The notes beneath the pieces are model-generated. The model was not told the DNA's origin. It searched no databases and was given only the letters and a program-made list of their open reading frames with translations. Of a stretch of 64,000 nucleotides of DNA, positions 40,241 to 50,549 are shown piece after piece (position 1 is the first letter of the stretch; each line of letters opens with the position of its first letter). Both the position numbers and the translations under genes were made by a program. Source of the DNA: Tamarix chinensis (Eukaryota; Streptophyta; Magnoliopsida; Caryophyllales; Tamaricaceae); contig CM060175.1 in the NCBI GenBank assembly GCA_030549775.1, forward strand, positions 28,873,762-28,937,761, in the 5' to 3' direction.

Positions 40241-40630
40241 GGGGGTATTAATGTTTCTATGGCGGTATTAATGGTTGCATGGTGGTATTAATGGCTGCAT
40301 GATGGTATTAGGGTTTGCTGGGTGGTATTATGGTTGGTATGGTGGTATTAGGGTTCGTATGGTGGTATTAGGGTTTGCATGGTGGTATTAATGGCTGCAT
40401 GATGGTATTAGGGTTTGCTGGGTGGTATTATGGTTGGTATGGTGGTAGTAGGGTTCGCATGGTGGTAATAGGGTTTGTATGGTGGTATTAATGATTGCAT
40501 GGTAGTATTAATGGTTTATGGTGGTATTAGGGTTTGCATGGTGGTGTTATGGTTTGTGTGGTGGTATAAATGTTTGTATGGTGGTATTAGGGTTTGCATG
40601 GTGGAGTTAGGGTTTTGCATGGGATGTGTA
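40241..40630 (+). repeat. 20-bp minisatellite GGTGGTATTAGGGTTTGCAT
   Basis: About 19 tandem copies occur, the first 13 or so in exact 20-base register. A higher-order unit of five copies (100 bp) is duplicated: 40281-40380 and 40381-40480 differ at 4 positions by eye. Many units contain TATTAGGGTTTG, similar to the plant telomere unit, though the 20-bp periodicity is not telomeric. Confidence 0.9.
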
Positions 40631-42529
40631 ACGTTTGCGTGAGAGCAAAATTTACGTATGAAAGGTTGATTTGGGATGTAAAGGAGGTAATGCAAGCATT
40701 AATTGGGTGTTTAACTGTTTTGGACGGAGAATAGTACGTGGAGTAGTATAAGGGTATGTAGGAGACGGAATTAGGGTTTTGGAGTGATTAACTCTGGGTC
40801 GTTGTGATTAAGTAGGGTTGGAGTAGCTAATTGTGATTTGTTGAGGATAATTAAGGTTTGGGATGGCTAAGTATGGTTGTTATGATAAAATAGGGTTAAG
40901 AGTGGTTAACCATTATTTGGTGTGGACAATTAGGATTGGTTATGGCTGCTTAGAGTTGTTTGGTGTTATCATGTGTATTATTGATTAAAGTGTAGTTATG
41001 AATGTGGAATGTTATTGTTTGTGATGTGTAAAGCATAAAGAGAATGATTTATGCATATCAATGGTGAAAATCTTTTGAATAAGATATGTTAAGACACTAA
41101 CCACTTATAGAGAAGGATGTTGAGCCGGACCCAGACCGGTCCACCGGCAAATAATAGTGGCAGGGTATGTTACCCTCATGACCGGTCCACCGGCTATAAT
41201 AGTGGTAGGGCATGGCCCTCATGACCGTTCCACCAGCTATAATAGTGGGGGATTCCGTGCTCAACAAACTAATAAGAATAATGATGAGACATGGGAAAGA
41301 TACAAACATTTACAATGGAACACCTTGTGAGTCGGGGCCAGACCAGTCCACCGGCAAATAATAGTGGCAGGGTATGTTACCCTTGTGACCAGTCCACCGG
41401 CTATAATAGTGGTAGGGCATGGCCCTCGTGACCGTTCCACCGGCTATAATAGTGGGGTTCCTGCACTCACATGGACTATTAAAGAATATGTGTGGAATGA
41501 ATATATTATTACTGAGAATAAAGAATAAGTCACCAGAAAAGTATTCAGGCCTTATCTTGCAGGTTATCGCATGTTGTCTATATGATTGTGCTATGTATTC
41601 TATGTGGTATGATTGTATGCTTGGCCTTAGCGAACCTGTGCCCTTACTCAGTATTGGACCCGTACTGATACTACCTTGATTGATTGGGTCCTGTGATGAT
41701 CCACCAATGGTGGGGAGCAGACCTCCTATGCAGGTTTGATCGGTTATTAATTTGGGGTGGAAGGCTTGACTTGAGTGAGTAGGCGATCCGGATATTGGTC
41801 CCTTGGGATTTGTTTTATTTAGCTATATTTTGTACTACGCTTATTGTTTCGAAACCGTACTCATAATTTGTATTCTAAAACAATATCCTAACTGTTGTTG
41901 ACTCGTGTTTTCGTGAATGATCTATGTTAACTATGAACCTATATTTTGATGATTTTTACCTAAAGATTGTTTAGTTTAGCCTTAGCACTTAGTATCAGAA
42001 TGGTAGGAGTGAACCGATCTGGTACTAAGTGTGGCGGTAATACCCCCAAGTGTATGGTTTTAATTCTTTCGCTTCCGCTAAACCTTTTAATTTAAATGAA
42101 ATTTTTCAGTAGTAAATTTGGGGGTGTTACACCCATCCCCTTTACCTATCTAGTTACGTTCCAATCATTATTTACTATTTAGTTATCTAATATGACTTAA
42201 CAACTAGTTGGATGAGAACTAAAATGAGGTCAACCTATGTGTGGTATTTTGAAAGCCGTACCACAACATGGAGCCCCTTACATGCTGAAAAGTAGGTAAT
42301 AAATAAAAGTACAAGTCACTCAATCATCCCCCATACTTAATCAATCATCTCCCATGCTTTCTTGGCTGATTGATTTGACTTGGCTGGCTTTCTTCACCTA
42401 CTCCACTATCCACTTGTTTCTCATATTCAGCTAATTAATTTCATCCAAGTTAAGAGTGTTTTGTAATCCCCTAACTTAGAAAAATTAATTAGTGAAATAT
42501 TATTATGAGATGCTCCTGCATCATCAAGC

Positions 42530-44659
42530 TGGGCCTCACAAGGGAAGAAAGGGGACCTAGAGACCTATAGATCATGGTAGATAAATGATATGGACTATGT
42601 TTGAGAGAAGGATGGTTGAGATATATGAAAAAACAAATCCCACATATGCTAAAAATGGATTAAATCTTATGTTCATAAGGAAGTTTACGACGACTCCCAT
42701 TACCTTAACCCTTTGGAATGCACCATCCAATATCATTTTGAGTCTATAAGGGGGGGGGAAGAAAGGAAAAAAGTGTCCATACACATTATGCTAATATTAT
42801 TACACAGTTGCTATTTTAATATTTTCAATTTTGTTTTAAATTTCTCATTACATCATACACAAATGTTTCTTAATAAATCTTACAATCTATTTGTGCTATT
42901 AAATTACGTGTAATTCAAAAGAAAAAGGTACGTTCACTAAGGGATTATTTAGTACAAAGAATATAACTTACAGGAACTTACATCTAAGGAAGTATGTACA
43001 TTGAAATTCATGCGAACTTTCTTACTTTACCTTATGGAACTAGGAAAGGAATTTGTTTTATTTTATTTTTAATTTTTTATGTGAGAGGGAAAACATAAAA
43101 GGAAAGGAATTGAAACTTACCAATTACTAAGTTCATCATGAACTAAAAAAAATAATCAATCTAACCTTGTATTTATTGCATGCCTAATAGACTTAAAATA
43201 TCAGTGCTTAGGAAATCTTACTTACTGCTTACCAAATGAGGCCTAACATTTTTTGTTATTTCCAAAGCTTTTTATTTGTATTTTCCTAAGGAAATTTTTA
43301 CTACAACATCAAAAAACATTTATGTAATGATTTTAAATAAAATATGTTGATCTTAAAATAGATGTATCATCATTTTTTTATCTTATTAAAATTTAGAAAT
43401 ACTTTATGTAAATTTCTTTTCCTGTGTCTCCTTTTATTTCATAGAAATTGGATCAACTCAATCTCTCTCTCTCTCTCTCTCTCTCTTTATATATATAGTA
43501 TTCAAGATTTATGATTATGTTAATTCATAATCCTATTTAATATTTTTATCTAATATATGTCCGAGTATTGGACTCTTTGGCAATTAAAATAGTAATATAT
43601 ATTTAAAATTTTTCTCACCACCTATGCGGTGTTTTGTGGATGGTGAACTATTATACAACTAAGCTATTAGAGGTGAGGGTTTGTACATCTTAACCTTGTT
43701 AAAGCTGGGATATGTTATCTCTACCTTGTATACAAAAAAATGAAATAAATACATAAAAATTATTATGTCTTAAAATATGCTAGTTCTTATATTTTTCTTC
43801 TTTCATTTTCTCTATTGCCTTTTACATGATTATTCCTCCATTGTTTATGGAAGTGTTATATGTAAAACCATTTTTTATTCCTCAATTAGAAAATGGCTTA
43901 TGAATTTAGCAAAAAATGTTTTGTGATATCTCATTATGTGTTTCATACGCCGAGATATGGGCAATTATGTTAAGTTTAAATCCTTGATTTCTCTATCTGT
44001 ATTGGACACTCTTTTAGTAAAGAAAAACAATTCAAATTTAGAATACACTGATGAAAACTTGATAATTGAAAAGGTGATTATGAAATGAAAAGAAAAAAAA
44101 TGATATAAGCCCTGTGGATTTCTGTATGATCATTTGTTGGATATATATTTTCTACAACAGATTGTATATTATTATCAAATTTGAGTATCTTAATCTTTGG
44201 ATGGGTTTTTATTTATTGAATGTGAGTCATGCATAATCACAATGGTCATTAGTCTAGACAGTCCATTGGGCCAAAACATATCTATCCCCAAATGAGATTC
44301 CTCTCACAAGAAGCATCCAAAAAAAATTGATAACATTTAAGGATATTCATTACAATTTATGTAGGATACATGCTTCTTGGCCTTGGTGTAAAATGTAAAA
44401 TGATCATATATTATGACTTTTAATCCTTTAATATATAGTATTCTTATTAAGTCTTTTAATGTCATCGAAATAGATGATAATTCATTTTTTAAGTTATTAA
44501 TTCTATTAAATAATATAGATGATAATTTAAGCTTATATATAATAACTATTAACTTACTAATATTTAATCATATATTATATTTTAAACCCATTAATCTTTA
44601 ATACTCATGTTAAGTCTTCTATAAATATATTAGTTAATTTTCTACTACTTAATATGATA
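42530..44659. other. Unassigned AT-rich sequence with a (CT)n microsatellite
   Basis: This lies between the gypsy 5' LTR and the next long-LTR fragment. No gene could be supported. A (CT)n run followed by TATATATAG is at about 43461-43498. The short ORFs here (42572-42784, 42713-42913, 44413-44601) have no recognisable features. Confidence 0.4.
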
Positions 44660-46699
44660 TGTAACACCCACACAAATTCCACTCAACAAAGGTGATGGAC
44701 AATGATGGACTCCGGCCATGTCACTCTTGACCCCCAAGTTAGGTCTAGGCTCAACTCTCAACCCCGCCTGATGCCTCATAAGCATTATAGGCATCAAAAA
44801 AATCGTCCCCCTACCTACACAAATTCAGACGGGTCTTCTGCTCGTGGGAATGAGCAGCACCCATAAAGCGGGTGATCAGTACGCTACGTACTGAGTAAGG
44901 TAACCGTATAAGTAAGGACAAACATATAAGGTACACAACACATGCATGATCATATAGGTAACATAAACGATATAGATAGTGAGGCCGGTTATGCTCTAGT
45001 TAGACTTGTTCTTTAAATCTCTTAACGACATACTTATTTTCACACATACTCTTTATTAATCCATGTGAGTGCGAGAGCCCCACTATTATAGCCGGTGGAT
45101 CAAAAATATGTACAAGGCAGAACGCTCTTGACTACTATTATTTGCCGGTGGATCGGTCTCCAAGGCGAAACGCTCCTGGCCATTATTATTTGTCGGTGGA
45201 CCGATCTGGCCCCGATTCCCCCCTTAATTCTACTATAAGTATTTAGTGCATTTCCCATGTCTTAGTTTTATCAGGTTTGGTTTGTTGAGTACGGAATCCC
45301 CCATTATTATAGCCGGTGGACCGGAATCATGTAGGGCAACATGCTGTTGGCCACTATTATTCACCGGTGGATCAGTCTCTAGGGTACCCTAGCTCTTGGC
45401 TACTATTATTCGCCGATGGACCGGTCTAGGCCTGGCTCAACAATATTTCTCTTTAAATGATTAGTGTTTTATCGTATCTTTTTCAACAAATTCCGCCTTA
45501 GACATAAATGGCTAATTCCAGCTATACTTATCCACCTAAGAGGGCCCGTCTCATATCTTGAGACCTCTGCGCCTCCTAACTTGCCCCGACATCCTTCCTT
45601 AATCCACTTGCTCACACCAGAAACCTGACTCCTAAGAGTGTGGGTCTAGGCCCACCAAATTATACCACGAAGTCCACTCACCGCCTTCCCCTAGGGTTTT
45701 CTCTAGAAACCCTAACTTGGGCCTATGTGGCCCATCCTTTTATTCCTCGTACAACCCAAACTTATTCTAGCACCCCTACACATCACGACCCTTCGGTTTA
45801 ACCCTCACTTCATATCCCACTCATTCTCACTCATTTTTATTATTCTCTTTTTCTTCTTTCCCAACTCAAATTAGGGTTAACTTTAAACTCTAGCCTAGTC
45901 TCCTACGCACCCTTATTCTAGTCCACGTACTATTTTCCTCTTGAAGCCCCCAGACACCCAAACGATACTTCTTTTACCTTCTTCACGCCCCGAGGCAACT
46001 TTCCATACGTAAGGTTCGCCCCCATGCGGACCTTAACCACCCCATGCAACCCTAGTTCCTCCTATACCTCCATTAGCCAAATTACTTCCCCTTGGTTATT
46101 TTTCTTTCCCAATTTTCTTTTTCATGCCCCAACCCACATCATCACACCAATGCCCTAGCATACATGTCCGAAGGGCCACATCATATCACATCGCAACTTA
46201 CAGCATATCCATATTAATACATAACAGAAGAGATAACATGGACATACTTCGGTTCCAAGCTGCGCTACATAAAATAGGTAAGATAACAACATATAGAACA
46301 TGACATATAATCATACGAGACATCTAAGGCAAGTAAGACACGTAACACACAAGTGGCCTTAGCTAAACCCTTACCTAAATCGTCGCCGAGCTTGGAGCAC
46401 GCTCCTACACCTCCTGGGGGTTTTGACTCGATTCACCTATAAGAGGGAAATACTATGGGTTAATCTTCCTTTATCGAAATTACCAAAATTCCTATCTTAC
46501 CCCTATCATGGCCTAATACTAAGGCTAATATTAATAATAGTAGTTTATAATCAAAAGGTATGGTTATTATTATTCTCAAGATAGTTAATCGAATCACTAC
46601 TAATCAAAGTAAGCCTTAGTAATACTCATAGTATTAGAGTAAGGGTTTCAATATTACTAATAACAATATTATTAATACTACTACTACTACTACAACAAC

Positions 46700-46737
<38 letters not shown>

Positions 46738-46806
46738 TTGGTAATAATGATGATAATAATAGTTGAAATCATAGTAGCAGTAGTAGTAATAATAATAATG
46801 ATGATG

Positions 46807-46848
<42 letters not shown>

Positions 46849-47180
46849 GTGATAATACTACTAATAATAATAATAACAGTGATAATAATAACCATAGAGA
46901 TAATAGTAGTAGTAATAATAATAATAGTAATAATAATTATAATGATAACACTAACAACAACAACAACAACAATAATAATAATAATAACAACAACAATAAT
47001 AATAATAATAATAATAATAACAACAACAACAATAACAACAATGATAATAATGATGATGATAATAGTAGTGGCAATAATAATAATGTAATAATAATAACAA
47101 TAAGGATAATGATAGTGATAATAATAATAGTAGTAATAATAATAATAGTAATAATAATAGTAATAATAACACAACAAGTT
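44660..47180 (-). mobile_element. Truncated copy of the long-LTR family (3' half), minus orientation
   Basis: It starts with TGTAACACCC (the LTR's 3' terminus read on the opposite strand). Then come the module TCTGCTCGTGGGAATGAGCAG with GTACTGAGTAAGG (44826-44900), two CCGGTGG clusters (45085-45210 and 45300-45425), the GGAGCACGCTCC module (46396-46407) and the AAT microsatellite. This is the reverse order of 37191-42131. It breaks off at the microsatellite, next to the integrase remnant, so the TATA-containing half is missing. Confidence 0.75.
46660..47170. repeat. AAT/AAC/AGT trinucleotide microsatellite
   Basis: About 500 bp of AAT with AGT, GAT and AAC interruptions. Long open frames on both strands (poly Ile, Tyr, Leu) are repeat artefacts. 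Confidence 0.9.
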
Positions 47181-47243
47181 TTTAGTCTTAATTAATACCA
47201 TTAATTAGAAATTCTCCTGAATAACGAGTATAAAATAGTACCA

Positions 47244-48188
47244 GGGATGACACCTGGACAGACTAAGCATACTATTCAGACCCTAGAGGATATGCTTTGG
47301 ACATGTGTTCTTAAGTTTTAGAGCATTTGGGAGGATCACTTGGACTTGGGGGAGTTCTCTTACAACAACGGGCATCATAAAAGCATAGGGATGACACCTA
47401 TTGAGGCACTTTATGAATAGAAATCTTGTAGTCCTGTGTGTTGGAGCAACTCTAGTGAGATGGTAAAGGATAGTACCAGGCATATAAGGTTGATTCAAGA
47501 CTAGATGAAGGTATCCCAGGATAGACAGAAGAGCTAATGCCAATTTGTAGAGGAGAGCAGATGAGTTTGATGAAGATGACCGAGTCCTTTTGAGAGTGTC
47601 ACCAATCAAGGGAGTGATGCATTATAGGCATAAGGGAAAGCTTACCCCAAGGTTCATTGAGCCTTATGAGATTTTGGATTGGGTTGAGGAAGTTTCTTAC
47701 CATCTTTCCTTACCTGTTGTGCTTTTGCACATGCAAAAAATTTGAAATATCTCAACTTTTTTAGAAAAAGTCAGTGTCAAATAGCAATGATTCGAAGCAC
47801 TTCTTTTTACACTATATTTTGCAAACCCAAGGAATCAATCATATGGATACATAAAATACACTATTTCTAATCATAGCAGGAAAAGGAGGGAAATTCATAC
47901 TCAATTTAAAGTGAGTAAATAGAATTCCATACTCGATCTCCACATCTCTTTGTTAAAGAGGTACATATCGGATCCATAACACATCATTCAACCAGAGTCA
48001 ATTGAGTTCAATGAGACGTTTACTGATGAGGAGTGGTTGCTAAGGATTGTTGATTTCAAGATTTGGAAGATATGTTTGAAGATCGTTCCATGAGTGATGG
48101 TCTTGTGGTCACATTATGGGGCAAAGGAGGCCATTGTGAAGTCCGAAGAGGGGATCATGATGAAGTATTTGGAGGTGTTTGCTTAAGT
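47244..48188 (+). pseudogene. Ty3/gypsy integrase C-terminal half (broken)
   Basis: In the plus frame starting at about 47256 the translation reads GQTKHTIQTLEDMLWTCV, SIWEDHLDLGEFSYNNGHH, SIGMTPIEALYE and CSPVCW. After frameshifts come KLTPRFIEPYEILDWVEEVSYHL and, near 48095-48185, HYGAKEA and SEEGIMMKYLEVF. These correspond to the integrase core end, the GPY/F-type region and the C-terminal 'ATWE' region of plant gypsy integrases. The position that usually carries the catalytic Glu (SERTIQ) reads TKHTIQ, and in-frame stops follow KF and LYE. The 5' part of the element is missing. The 3' continuation resumes beyond the CACTA insertion at 60001. Confidence 0.85.
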
Positions 48189-48245
48189 GTGTTACATGGA
48201 TAGCACTGTCTCTTTTGATGGGGTACTACCCTTCTTTTGTGTAAT

Positions 48246-48275
48246 CACTACAAAATAAATGATTTGTGCCAACAG
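48246..48275 (+). repeat. CACTA terminal inverted repeat, left
   Basis: CACTACAAAATAA followed by TGA and TGCCAACAG. It pairs with 59968-59997 at 27 of 30 positions. Confidence 0.9.
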
Positions 48276-48700
48276 GGCCTTATCTGTGGGTAAAAGCTAT
48301 TTTTCTGTTGGTAAAAGTTTTTACCAACAGATATTTTTTTGTGACAAAACTGTGGGTAAAAACTCTGTGCTTAAAAGTTTTACCCACAGATATGTGTCAT
48401 CTGTTGGGAATAATTGATAATGCCCACAGATATTTATCTGTTAGTAAAACTTATGCCCACACTTATATCTGTGAGTAAAAGTATTAACCACAAAATAATA
48501 TCTGTGACTAAAAGTATTACCCACAAAACAATATCTGTAACTAAAACTATTACCCACAAAATAATATCTGTGACTAACAGTATTAGGCACAAAATTATAT
48601 CTGTGATAAAAAGAAATAACCACACAATTATATCTGTGTGTAAAAGTATTAAACACAATATTATATCTGTTACTAAAACTTATTACCAACATATATATAT
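48276..48700. repeat. CACTA left subterminal repeats
   Basis: The motif TCTGTGGGTAAAA / TCTGTTGGTAAAA and its complement TTACCCACAGA recur densely. From 48461 to 48690 they form about seven tandem copies of a 33-bp unit (ATATCTGTGACTAAAAGTAT then TACCCACAAAATA). By analogy with En/Spm these are probable binding sites for the TNPA-like protein. Because 33 is a multiple of three, the array also reads as an ORF of 11-residue repeats, which I reject as a gene. Confidence 0.85.
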
Positions 48701-48715
48701 TGTTGGATATACATA

Positions 48716-49292
48716 TTAACCCTGTATGTGTGTGTTTGTGTGTGTGTGTGTATATATATATATGTATAGTTAAAACCTGTATCGGCCAAAATGTACAAAA
48801 TATCAAATATCCAATATCCACCTGTAGTAACAATTTATGCTTATATATATATATAATTAACTACACCATATATAATTATCATTGTGTAGTACAAAATAAT
48901 TAGTTGCTTAGCTCCCAAAGGCATAACAGTCCTTTAAGTACAATACTATATAAACGACTTATAGCATAAGCTATTATACAAAAACATCTTCATACATTGA
49001 TATACAAAATCATCGGCTATTATACAAAAACATCTTCATATGCTGATATACAAAATCATCGACCATCTTCGTAAGCTTACGAGCAAAAGCACCGATATAC
49101 AAAATCATCGACCATCTTCGTAAGCTTACGAGCAAAAGCACCGGGCATCTTCATTAGCTAACATATATACAAAAACATCGGGCATCTTCATAATTTGATA
49201 TACAAAAATATCGATCATATTCGTAAGCTAACGAACAAAAGCATCAACTGTCTTCATAAGCCGACTCACAAAAGCGTTTTTATAAAAACGCA
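48716..49292. other. 3' flank of the TNPA-like gene, with simple and tandem repeats
   Basis: Holds a (GT)n(AT)n run (48723-48765) and a run of related phrases (ATACAAAA-CATC-TTCATA) from 48980 to 49260. This is downstream of the TNPA-like stop codon and probably includes its 3' UTR. Confidence 0.6.
49045..49142. repeat. Perfect 49-bp tandem duplication
   Basis: 49045-49093 and 49094-49142 are identical. Each contains the 12-base palindrome CGTAAGCTTACG. Weaker copies of the same phrase lie on both sides. Confidence 0.9.
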
Positions 49293-50483
49293 TCAAACAT
49301 CATCTTCTTCATTTTCCTCTTCAGTGTCATCCGTTTCATTCTCATCATCCTCCATTTGATAATAATTGTCAACATGTTTTCCCTAAAAATATATATACAA
49401 TTAACTTAATCATATTAATCTAAATTCATATCAAAAAGCTAGATGATGAGAGTTTGTACTCTTTAATTGAGTATATACATATCCAAAGTTTTTTTTTGTT
49501 TGGGTTTTTGCAGAAGATTGGTACGGAAACTATCTTCTAGGTTTGGATTGTATAATTTATTTAATATTTAACTATTTATAATAATTTACTAGGATTCCTC
49601 GTCTAATAAATATTTTGAAAACCTATAACGAGACATAAACTTAGAACTTTTCAATAGGTCGGCTAAGATAGGTTAACAAGAGTAAGGACAGTGATTAAAT
49701 AAAGACATTAATCGGAGAAAGAGCGTTGACTAGACAACTAATATAGGTAATAGTTTTATAATTTTTATTTTATTTTTCTCTCTTTATTTTAGTAGATTTG
49801 GTCTATTTTTATTAAAATATATATAATATATACGTGCGAGTGTGCGTGTGCGTATAAATATTTTTATCATTTTCTTTTGCACCTACTTTCTAAATTTTTT
49901 AAAAATATCATAGGAAATCAATTAGCATACAAAACTTTTTCAATCGGAGTCGAAGTGGCACATTAGCTGAGATTGAAAAAGAAGAGACGCACATACCATA
50001 GTTACCCAATCTAATCACTATATGACCCCTAATATTCTCATATATTCATCTATGCACTATTTTAGAGGTAAAAAAAATACCCAAAATAAATGTGTTGCAT
50101 GAGAAATGTAAAAAAAAAAACTATCAACATTTAGTGAGGAACTTACTTGATTCTCTAATAATGTATGCATTATACCAGTCAGATATCCTACTTGCTCTTT
50201 AGTCTCAAGGAGATCATTTTCTAACTTCTCAACTCTAGACTCGGATTTGATCCTTTTAGCTCGCTCCTCCTCAAAAGCACATCTTCTTTTGTGGGATCGT
50301 GGAACTTTTACACCAAGACCAAAGGTTTTTGCGTATCCATTCCTATCTTCTCCCACTACCTTTTTGAATATTTCACGTCGAGCATTAGCATCACATCCTT
50401 CTGGAAGTGCAGTCATCTCATCCAGAATCGCTTTCTGTAAAGTATAAATCAATGCTATTAATGGGCAATAGATGAGGTAGATT

Positions 50484-50549
<66 letters not shown>

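Larger units (their letters stand above)
37191..42131 (+). mobile_element. Complete very long (4941-bp) solo LTR, TSD CCCAT, Ogre/Tat-like size
   Basis: The ends are TGTGATAACCC and GGGTGTTACA, with CCCAT on both sides (37186-37190 and 42132-42136). A TATA box (CCTATAAATACC, 38053-38060) gives plus orientation. Inside, in order: a pyrimidine- and CG-rich stretch (37500-38690), an ATT microsatellite (38755-39130), a GGAGCGTGCTCC module (39822-39833), a 20-bp minisatellite (40241-40630), two CCGGTGG clusters (41110-41460) and a module reverse-matching 44830-44900 (41620-41725). No LTR pair or polyprotein lies within, so it is most simply a solo LTR. Its length fits Ogre/Tat-type elements, but the family assignment is inference. 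Long frames in 37650-38582 are composition artefacts. Confidence 0.8.
36845..42524 (-). mobile_element. 5' LTR of the minus-strand gypsy element, split by a nested LTR
   Basis: The LTR consists of 36845-37190 and 42137-42524, about 734 bp in total. Its outer ends are TGATGTATATGC (plus, next to the PBS) and GCTCCTGCATCA (42513-42524), a TGATG...CATCA terminal pair. A minus-strand TATA box (TATAAATA) sits at 37146-37153. The halves join smoothly across the inserted 37191-42131 element. The base run after the outer end is TCAAG (42525-42529), but the partner target copy is lost with the element's 3' half. Confidence 0.85.

Noticed and set aside
46626..47201. 191-codon minus-strand and 116-codon plus-strand ORFs
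   Set aside because: They are translations of the AAT/AAC microsatellite (poly Ile, Tyr, Val) and open on both strands for that reason.
47283..47609. 108-codon minus-strand ORF
   Set aside because: It is the antisense shadow of the plus-strand gypsy integrase remnant.
48414..48833. ORFs with 11-residue repeats on both strands
   Set aside because: The 33-bp CACTA subterminal array has a period divisible by three, so it stays open by chance. It lies outside the transcription units.
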